Shown piece by piece: positions 5,231 to 10,122 of a stretch of DNA of 10,122 nucleotides. The notes below the pieces were generated by a model. It had not been told where the DNA came from. It saw only the letters and a list, made by a program, of their open reading frames with translations, and ran no database searches. The stretch lies in assembly GCA_016199325.1 (NCBI GenBank), contig JACQGW010000198.1, positions 1 through 10,122 on the forward strand, written 5' to 3'. Both the position numbers and the translations under genes were made by a program. This DNA is from Chloroflexota bacterium (GTDB lineage Bacteria > Chloroflexota > Dehalococcoidia > JACQGW01). Numbering within the stretch: the stretch's first letter is position 1; each line of letters opens with the position of its first letter.

Positions 5231-7275
5231 CTCGCTTGAATCAGAAGGTTCCCATATGGGTCGACGGTCGCCGACTGGCCGGGCAGGACGACCGTCGTCG
5301 AGTCGAGCTGCTCGACGATGGCCGGCCCGTCGATAGCAGCGCCCTGGCTCAGGCGGGCGCGCTCGTAGAGCGGCGTCTGGACCCAGCGGCCGCCGAAGTA
5401 GACCTCGCGGCTCCCCTTGAAGGCGTCGAGCGCGCCGTGGCCGTCGTGCGGGGCCTCCTGGACGGCGACGTGGGGCAGCCGGCCGAGCGCCGTCAGCCGG
5501 ACGTTGACGAGCTCCACGCCGTGGTCGAGCCGATGGTAGCCGTAGGCGCGGTCGTGCTCCTGGTGGAACAGCGCGACGATCCGCTCGACCTCGGCGGCCG
5601 ACAGAACGCCGTCGGCGACGGGAATCGACAGCTCATATGCCTGCCGCTGGTAGCGGACGTCGGCCGTTCGGATGAGCACGATGTGGTCGTCGGGCGTGCC
5701 CTCGCGCTGGAGCTGATGGACCGCCTGCGCCTCCAGGTCGGCGAAGGCGGCGGAGAGGGCGGCGGCGTCCACGGCGTCGGCCGGGGCGACGAACGTGCGG
5801 ACGTAGTCGTGGCGGACGTCGGCGGCGAGCATCCCGATGGCCGAGGTGATCCCGGGATTCAGCGGGACGATGACCTCGGGCAGGCCGAGCTCGACGGCAA
5901 GGTCGGCGGCATGCACCGGCCCGGCGCCGCCGAAGGCGACGAGCGCGAACTCGCGGACGTCGTAGCCGCGCTCGACCGACACGACCCGAATCCCCCGGAC
6001 CATGTTGGCGTTGACGACCCGAACGATCCCCTCGGCGGCCTCCTCGACGGAAAGGCCAAGCGGACGGGCGACCTGGTCGGCGATGGCCGTCCGTGCCGCC
6101 GCGAGGTCCAGGCCGACCTCGCCGCCGAGGAAATAGCCGGGGTTGAGCCGGCCGAGGACCAGATTGGCGTCGGTCACCGTCGGCTGGGTGCCGCCCCTGC
6201 CGTAGCAGACCGGGCCGGGGTCGGCCCCGGCCGACTGCGGGCCGACCCGCAGCGCGCCGCCGGCGTCGATCCAGGCGATGGAGCCGCCGCCGGCGCCGAT
6301 GGTGTTGATGTCGATCATCGGCAACTTGATGGGGTAACCGCCAATGGCCGACTCCGTCGTGTAGCGCGGCTGGCCCTGGTGGATCAGGCAGATGTCCGAA
6401 GAAGTGCCGCCCATATCGTTGGTGACCAGGTTGCCGCGGCCCGTCAGCTTCGAGAGAAAGACGGCGGCCAGGGCGCCGCCGGCCGGGCCGGAGAGGACCG
6501 TGCGGGCGCTCATCTCCCGGGCGGTCCGGGCGGTGATGACGCCGCCGTTGCTCTGCATGATGTAGAGGTCGGAGCGGATGCCGAGTGCGCGCAGGCGGTC
6601 TTCGAGGTTGTCGACGTACCGGTCGACCTTCGGCATCACGTAGGCGTTGATGACGACCGTGCTCATCCGCTCGTACTCGCGGAACTCGGGCAGCACGTCC
6701 GAGGAGAGTGTAACGTAGGCGCCGGGGATCTCCGCCAGGACGATCTGCCGAACCCGCCGCTCGTGCGCCGCGTTGACGTACGCGTGGAGGAGGCAAACGG
6801 CGACGACCTCGACGTCGAGGGCACGGATCTGCCGGACGACGCCGGCGACGGCGGCTTCGTCGAGCGGCCGGAGCACCTCGCCGGTGGCCACGATGCGCTC
6901 CGGCACCTCGAAGCGGAGGTCGCGCGGGATCAGCGGCGGGGGCCGGCGCGCCCAGAAATCGTAGAGCTTCGGGCGGGTCTGCCGGGCGATGTGGAGCACG
7001 TCCCGAAAGCCGGCCGTCGTGATGAGGGCAACACGCGCGCCGGTCAGCGTCAGCAGCGTATTCGTCGCCACCGTCGTGCCGTGGATGAAGAAGGCGACGT
7101 CGGTCGGGCCGACGCCCTCCTGCCGCAGGAGCCGCTCGACGCCGTGGACGACGCCGACGGCGGAGTTCTCCGGGGTCGAAGGCACCTTGCCGATGGCGAT
7201 GCGCCCGGAGGCTTCGTCAAAGAGCGCCAGATCGGTGAACGTCCCGCCGACGTCCACGCCAAGCCGATAGGCCAC
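5221..7275 (-). CDS. hyuA: Hydantoinase A / 5-oxoprolinase family ATP-dependent subunit
   Basis: Cytosolic A subunit of the hydantoinase/oxoprolinase superfamily. It has an ASKHA-like ATP-binding fold and is thought to phosphorylate the substrate for the HyuB partner. The 684-aa length fits the family. DVGGTFTD (8-15) is the N-terminal phosphate loop and HGTTVATN (65-72) lies in the Hydant_A_N domain (about 3-180). SGPAGG (262-267), NDMGGTSSD (286-294), GAGGGS (327-332), ADPGP (351-355) and FGGAGP (448-453) mark the central Hydantoinase_A domain. About 500-680 is the C-terminal domain. The start is GTG 7275, with GGGGAGG (7286-7280) four bases upstream. Its last codons and TAG lie in the final unit of a decamer array, and a heptamer array lies in its leader. 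hyuB is about 1 kb further on, beyond the PPOX gene. The substrate (hydantoin, oxoproline, ketone or other) is undetermined. Confidence 0.93.
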   Translation of the reverse strand: MAYRLGVDVGGTFTDLALFDEASGRIAIGKVPSTPENSAVGVVHGVERLLRQEGVGPTDVAFFIHGTTVATNTLLTLTGARVALITTAGFRDVLHIARQTRPKLYDFWARRPPPLIPRDLRFEVPERIVATGEVLRPLDEAAVAGVVRQIRALDVEVVAVCLLHAYVNAAHERRVRQIVLAEIPGAYVTLSSDVLPEFREYERMSTVVINAYVMPKVDRYVDNLEDRLRALGIRSDLYIMQSNGGVITARTAREMSARTVLSGPAGGALAAVFLSKLTGRGNLVTNDMGGTSSDICLIHQGQPRYTTESAIGGYPIKLPMIDINTIGAGGGSIAWIDAGGALRVGPQSAGADPGPVCYGRGGTQPTVTDANLVLGRLNPGYFLGGEVGLDLAAARTAIADQVARPLGLSVEEAAEGIVRVVNANMVRGIRVVSVERGYDVREFALVAFGGAGPVHAADLAVELGLPEVIVPLNPGITSAIGMLAADVRHDYVRTFVAPADAVDAAALSAAFADLEAQAVHQLQREGTPDDHIVLIRTADVRYQRQAYELSIPVADGVLSAAEVERIVALFHQEHDRAYGYHRLDHGVELVNVRLTALGRLPHVAVQEAPHDGHGALDAFKGSREVYFGGRWVQTPLYERARLSQGAAIDGPAIVEQLDSTTVVLPGQSATVDPYGNLLIQARSS

Positions 7276-7293
7276 AGGTCCTCCCCGGTTCGT

Positions 7294-7326
7294 GTCAGCA
7301 GTCAGCAGTCAGCGGTCAGCAGTCAG
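7294..7326. repeat. GTCAGCA heptamer array in the hyuA leader
   Basis: Four heptamers GTCAGCA, GTCAGCA, GTCAGCG, GTCAGCA and a partial fifth (GTCAG), read on the plus strand. On the hyuA strand this is a TGACTGC repeat ending eight bases before the GGGGAGG ribosome site. Heptanucleotide arrays of this kind are known from several phyla. An effect on the hyuA leader RNA is possible but not shown. Confidence 0.85.
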
Positions 7327-7673
7327 GTCCGACGGGGTGGCCGGTGTCGGCGCTGCCGAGTCGTCGTGCTGCCTGGGGCCGACCGCTGTTTGTTTCTGCG
7401 GTGGTTGCAAGAGCACTGAGAGAGGATAGCATCAAGGGCGCTTCTGGGGCAACAGCGGCGAGGGAACGGATGGCTGTCAACGGATTCTGGGAGCGGATGG
7501 CTGTCAACGGATTCTGGGAGCGGATTGAACGGATGGCTGCCTCGCCGATAGGTTTCCATGCCACGACGGTGCCCTGGCGGGCATGGGTAACGGTCACGGG
7601 ATGCGCGCAGGAGATCGGAGCGGATGGCGTCGACGGATGGCGGTCCGACGCGATGTTGTATTGGGAACCGATC
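7327..7673. other. Rest of the hyuA upstream gap: tandem duplication and weak promoter
   Basis: Between the DUF1905 gene and hyuA there is no credible gene. A weak hyuA-strand promoter match is TTGCCC (7452-7447), 18 bp, then TATCCT (7428-7423), each four of six to consensus. Positions 7467-7520 are a tandem duplication, and related CGGATGGC units continue to 7641. Both are listed separately or in the findings. The rest looks like unremarkable GC-rich spacer. Confidence 0.4.
7467..7520. repeat. Perfect 27-bp tandem duplication
   Basis: Positions 7467-7493 and 7494-7520 are identical 27-mers, each composed of CGGATGGCTGTCAA followed by CGGATTCTGGGAG. The core CGGATGGC recurs at 7530, 7621 and 7634. 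Each 27-mer carries TGTCAA, which is a consensus -35 hexamer (TTGACA) on the hyuA strand, but no matching -10 stands 16-18 bp further on. Confidence 0.9.
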
Positions 7674-8138
7674 CTATGGCTTCTTCTTTCCTTCTCCAAT
7701 CATTGCTACGGCCCGTTCGATGCGCCTGCGCCGGGTCTCGTCGCGCTTGGTCTCGAGGATCCAGTCGACGTACTCCCTGCGATGGGTGTATGACAGCCGC
7801 TCGAAGGCCGCTCGTGTCGTCGGCTCGGCATCCAGGGCGAGCCGGAAGTCGTCGAGCAGCTCGACCAGGCGGGGCAGCTCGTCGAGCACGATGTTGACGG
7901 AGACGGCATCCCCCGGTCGGAGTCCCGCTGCCTGGCGGATCTCCCTGCGCATCGGGAGATAGAAGCGGCCGCCGTAGGTTGAGATGGTCGTGCGGTACTG
8001 GTAGCCGTTCAGCGTGGCGAGGACCGGCGGGCGCTTGCGCGCGCCCAGTGCCGCGACGGCTTCCGCCGGCACTTCGACGAGGAAGGCGGCTTCGTCCCCG
8101 TCCGACTGGACCACCGTCTCGAAACGCGCTGTCGACAC
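7674..8138 (-). CDS. DUF1905 / OmdA (YdeI-like) domain protein
   Basis: A 154-aa protein with two known modules. Residues about 4-85 match a DUF1905 beta-barrel-like domain (seen as LVEVPAEAVAALG, PPVLATLNGYQYRTTISTYGGRFYLPM and GDAVSVNIVLDE). Residues about 105-150 match the OmdA/YdeI C-terminal domain (FERLSYTHRREYVDWILETKRDETRRRRIERAVAMI). The second domain is annotated in some databases as bacteriocin-protection, from limited work on relatives. The molecular role is unknown, and I would not assign it here. No signal peptide or membrane segment is visible, so it is probably cytosolic. The start is GTG 8138, with a GGAGG ribosome site (8148-8144) five bases upstream. It stands alone: divergent from the glucan phosphorylase and 398 bp before hyuA on the same strand. 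Confidence 0.85.
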   Translation of the reverse strand: MSTARFETVVQSDGDEAAFLVEVPAEAVAALGARKRPPVLATLNGYQYRTTISTYGGRFYLPMRREIRQAAGLRPGDAVSVNIVLDELPRLVELLDDFRLALDAEPTTRAAFERLSYTHRREYVDWILETKRDETRRRRIERAVAMIGEGKKKP

Positions 8139-8192
8139 GTGCTCCTCCGCTCATGCTGCCCAGGAAGGTCAGCAGCGCCCGCACTTGCCAGT

Positions 8193-8222
8193 AGTGTACT
8201 GCGACCAGGCGAGATGAATCAA
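8193..8222 (-). promoter_or_regulatory. Possible promoter of the DUF1905/OmdA gene
   Basis: Minus-strand TTGATT (8222-8217) and TACACT (8198-8193) stand 18 bp apart, each four of six to consensus. They would give a leader of about 47 bases with the GGAGG site near its end. The match is modest. Confidence 0.35.
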
Positions 8223-8228
8223 GCAGGC

Positions 8229-8248
8229 GGACAGGGGCTATCCTGTCC
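8229..8248. promoter_or_regulatory. GGACAGG-N6-CCTGTCC inverted repeat
   Basis: A perfect 7-bp inverted repeat with a six-base centre lies in the divergent gap, just behind the -35 of the DUF1905 gene. It could be an operator for that promoter or a small hairpin; there is no U-run to make it a terminator. Confidence 0.4.
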
Positions 8249-8285
8249 TAGCCAGACCGGGTCAGAGCCGGGAGCGCCTGACAAA

Positions 8286-8421
8286 ACCGCAGAGGCGCAG
8301 AGAACGCAGAGGAGAACGCAGAGAAACGGCGGTCTTGTTCATCTTTTCCTTGCGGTTCTTCCTTGCGGCTCTTCCTTGCGCCTTCTCTGCCACGCATGAC
8401 GCATGACGTATGACGTATGAC
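8286..8421. repeat. Three successive repeat types in the divergent gap
   Basis: First, 8286-8302 is ACCGCAGAGGCGCAGAG, exactly the core of the thrC-side arm of the convergent-gap inverted repeat, followed by more GCAGAG units to about 8325. Second, 8348-8384 has 13-bp units CCTTGCGGTTCTT and CCTTGCGGCTCTT and a partial third. Third, 8394-8421 has four heptamers GCATGAC, GCATGAC, GTATGAC, GTATGAC. With the promoter region this accounts for most of the 349 bp between the divergent genes. Confidence 0.8.
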
Positions 8422-8463
8422 GCTCGCGCGGCGTGTACAGGTATAATGGCGTACACACGCCGG
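8417..8463 (+). promoter_or_regulatory. Promoter and candidate operator of the glucan phosphorylase gene
   Basis: A perfect -10 TATAAT is at 8442-8447. The nearest -35-like hexamer, ATGACG (8417-8422), lies in the heptamer array 19 bp away and is weak. The -10 is flanked by an inverted repeat: CGGCGTGTAC at 8429-8438, and GTACAC with ACGCCG at 8451-8462, where the right arm has two extra bases. The six inner bases GTGTAC and GTACAC pair perfectly around a 12-bp spacer. A repressor bound there would cover the -10 and the start site near 8454. Confidence 0.55.
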
Positions 8464-8487
8464 TCGATCAGTGCTGGAGGTGCCACC

Positions 8488-10122
8488 ATGAAGCCCGTTC
8501 GGACCTTCTCCGTTATCCCGACGCTGCCGCCTGGGCTCGAGCCCCTGCGCGAGCTCGCCTACAACTTCCGGTGGGCCTGGAACCACGCCACCATCGAGCT
8601 GTTCCGGCGGCTGGACCGGGACCTCTGGGAGTCGACCGGCCACAACCCGGTCCGCCTGCTGGGCGCTGTCGATCAGGCGCAGCTCAAGGCCGCTGCCGCC
8701 GACGAGGGGTTTCTGGCCCACCTGGACGGCGTCTACCAGAGTTTTCGCGACTACCTGACCGCCGAATCGAGCTGGTTCCGCCGGACCCACGGCGGCGACC
8801 CGCCGCCGACCTTCGCCTACTTCTCGGCCGAGTTTGGGCTGACCGAGTGCTTCTCCATCTTTGCCGGCGGCCTCGGCGTCCTCGCCGGCGACCACCTGAA
8901 GTCGGCCAGCGATCTGGGCCTTCCGCTGGTCGGCGTCGGGCTCCTCTACCAGCAGGGCTACTTCCGGCAGTATCTCAACGAGGCCGGCCGGCAGCAGGAG
9001 GCGTACGAGGAGAACGACTTCCACAATCTGCCCGTGGCGCCGGTGCGCCGTCCGGACGGTACACCGCTCACCGTCGAGGTGGCCTTTCCTGGCCGGCCGC
9101 TCATCGCCCAGGTCTGGCGGGCGCAGGTGGGCCGCATCCCTCTCTACCTGCTCGACACGAACATTCCGGTCAACCAGCCGCCCGATCGGGACGTCACCGA
9201 CCAGCTCTACGGCGGCGACCTCGAGATGCGCGTCAAACAGGAGATCCTGCTGGGCATCGGCGGGTACCGCGCCCTGGCGGCGCTGGGTCTGGAGCCCGCC
9301 GTCTGCCACATGAACGAGGGCCATTCCGCCTTCCTGGCGCTGGAGCGGATCCGCCGGCTCAGGCAGGGCCACGGCCTCTCGTTTGCCGAGGCGCGCGAGG
9401 CTGCCGGCGCCGGCCTGGTGTTCACCAGCCATACCCCCGTCCCTGCCGGCCACGACTTTTTCCCGCCCGACCTGATGGATCGCTACTTCGCCGACTACGC
9501 CCGCGATCTGGGCCTCCCCTGGCGGGAGTTCCTGGCCCTCGGCCGCCGGAATCCGGCCGACGACCGTGAGCCGTTCTGCATGACGACCCTCGCCCTGCGC
9601 CTGGCCGCCTACAGCAACGGCGTGAGCCGGCTGCACGGTGAGGTGACCCGGCAGATGTGGGCGGGGATCTGGCCCGGCGTCCCAATGGACGAGGTCCCGA
9701 TCACCCACGTGACGAACGGCGTTCACTTCCGCTCCTGGATCTCCCGCGAGATCGACCAGCTCTACACCCGCTACTTCGGGCCGCGCTGGCACGAGGAGCC
9801 GTCCGACGCGGCGGTCTGGCAGCGGATCGAGCGGGTCCCGGCCGAGGAGCTCTGGCGCACGCACGAGCACCGCCGAGAGCGGCTGGTCGCCTTTGCCCGG
9901 CGCCGCCTTCGCTCCCAGCTTCAGCGGCGCGGCGCGCCGCCGAGCGAGGTCGAGGCCGCCGACGAGGCGCTGGACCCCGAGATCCTGACCATCGGCTTCG
10001 CCCGCCGGTTTGCCACGTACAAGCGGGCGACCCTGCTGCTCCGCGACCCGGAGCGGCTGGCCCGTCTGGTCCAGAACCCGAGCCGGCCGGTCCAGATCAT
10101 CTTCGCCGGCAAGTCGCACCCG
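8488..10122 (+). CDS. glgP: Alpha-glucan phosphorylase, DUF3417-type (partial, runs off the window)
   Basis: Cytosolic GT35 enzyme releasing glucose-1-phosphate from glycogen or maltodextrins with phosphate, using PLP. 545 codons are open to the edge with no stop, so the C-terminal part is missing. The family usually has roughly 700-850 residues. Residues about 11-110 fit the DUF3417 N-terminal domain (YNFRWAWNHATIELF). Then come YFSAEFGLTECF and FAGGLGVLAGDH (111-134), HMNEGHSAF (274-282), FTSHTPVPAGHDFF (312-325), HVTNGVH (407-413), GFARRFATYKRA (503-514) and FAGKSHP (539-545). The PLP-binding lysine would lie beyond the edge. ATG 8488 is the start, with GGAGG (8476-8480) seven bases upstream. 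It diverges from the DUF1905 gene and has a TATAAT promoter within an inverted repeat. glgP and malP cannot be told apart by eye. Confidence 0.93.
   Translation, partial: MKPVRTFSVIPTLPPGLEPLRELAYNFRWAWNHATIELFRRLDRDLWESTGHNPVRLLGAVDQAQLKAAAADEGFLAHLDGVYQSFRDYLTAESSWFRRTHGGDPPPTFAYFSAEFGLTECFSIFAGGLGVLAGDHLKSASDLGLPLVGVGLLYQQGYFRQYLNEAGRQQEAYEENDFHNLPVAPVRRPDGTPLTVEVAFPGRPLIAQVWRAQVGRIPLYLLDTNIPVNQPPDRDVTDQLYGGDLEMRVKQEILLGIGGYRALAALGLEPAVCHMNEGHSAFLALERIRRLRQGHGLSFAEAREAAGAGLVFTSHTPVPAGHDFFPPDLMDRYFADYARDLGLPWREFLALGRRNPADDREPFCMTTLALRLAAYSNGVSRLHGEVTRQMWAGIWPGVPMDEVPITHVTNGVHFRSWISREIDQLYTRYFGPRWHEEPSDAAVWQRIERVPAEELWRTHEHRRERLVAFARRRLRSQLQRRGAPPSEVEAADEALDPEILTIGFARRFATYKRATLLLRDPERLARLVQNPSRPVQIIFAGKSHP

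Noticed and set aside
5236..7419. Plus-strand open frame of 727 codons covering all of hyuA and longer than it
   Set aside because: It is the antisense shadow of a high-GC gene. Its translation is Asp/Arg/Gly/Val-rich with no domain, while the minus strand carries the complete set of HyuA motifs and a good ribosome site.
7475..7507. Two TTGACA hexamers (minus strand) in the 27-mer as hyuA promoters
   Set aside because: At 16-18 bp downstream the -10 positions read TCCGTT and CGCTGT or similar, with no useful match to TATAAT.
7594..8184. 196-codon minus-strand frame overlapping the DUF1905/OmdA gene
   Set aside because: It overlaps the real gene in another frame, and the Arg/Pro-rich product matches nothing. 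The DUF1905 frame has both domains and a GGAGG site.
8433..9569. Plus-strand frame starting inside the glucan phosphorylase promoter region
   Set aside because: It is one frame off the real gene. It begins inside the promoter/operator, and its product is Arg/Pro/Gly-rich without motifs.
8248..10119. Minus-strand open frame of 623 codons over the glucan phosphorylase
   Set aside because: The plus strand encodes unmistakable GT35 motifs in order; the minus-strand frame has none and its end runs through repeat DNA.
1..10122. tRNA, rRNA, transposase or phage genes
   Set aside because: None was recognised on either strand by reading for conserved motifs; a covariance-model scan was not possible.

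Overview
The window is bacterial, very GC-rich and densely coded, and carries six complete or nearly complete genes plus one cut off at the right edge. No rRNA, tRNA, transposase, phage gene or CRISPR array was recognised. Gene content, GTG/TTG starts, split hydantoinase genes and the abundance of short intergenic repeats (ACCGCAGAGRCGCAGAG type, 7-, 10- and 13-bp tandem repeats) suggest a high-GC, probably uncultured soil or subsurface lineage such as Rokubacteria/Methylomirabilota or Chloroflexota. That is only a weak guess, because no taxonomic marker gene is present.

Layout from left to right: a PlsC-type acyltransferase (plus strand, about 125-916); a 179-bp convergent gap built as a large inverted repeat; then a minus-strand block read from right to left: hyuA (7275 to 5221), a PPOX-type split-barrel flavin/F420 oxidoreductase (4833 to 4306), hyuB (4198 to 2528) and threonine synthase thrC (2466 to 1096). 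Further right is a small DUF1905/OmdA (YdeI-like) protein on the minus strand (8138 to 7674). Divergent from it is an alpha-glucan phosphorylase on the plus strand (from 8488, running off the window with 545 codons visible).

HyuA and HyuB are normally adjacent partners of one ATP-dependent amidohydrolase or carboxylase. Here they are separated by about 1 kb holding the PPOX gene and several repeat families. The PPOX gene is bracketed by a perfect 20-bp inverted repeat. thrC follows hyuB by 61 bp but has its own good sigma70-like promoter (TTGACT-N17-TATCAA), so it need not depend on the hyu transcript.

The unusual layer is between the genes. Every gap over 80 bp carries a different short repeat: a ten-unit array of 10-bp units running into the hyuA stop codon, a heptamer array in the hyuA leader, a 27-bp tandem duplication upstream of that, and heptamer and 13-mer arrays before the glucan phosphorylase. 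The glucan phosphorylase promoter is embedded in an inverted repeat that looks like a repressor operator. I see no clear new enzymatic or defence system. The repeats and the split hyu locus are the most interesting material.
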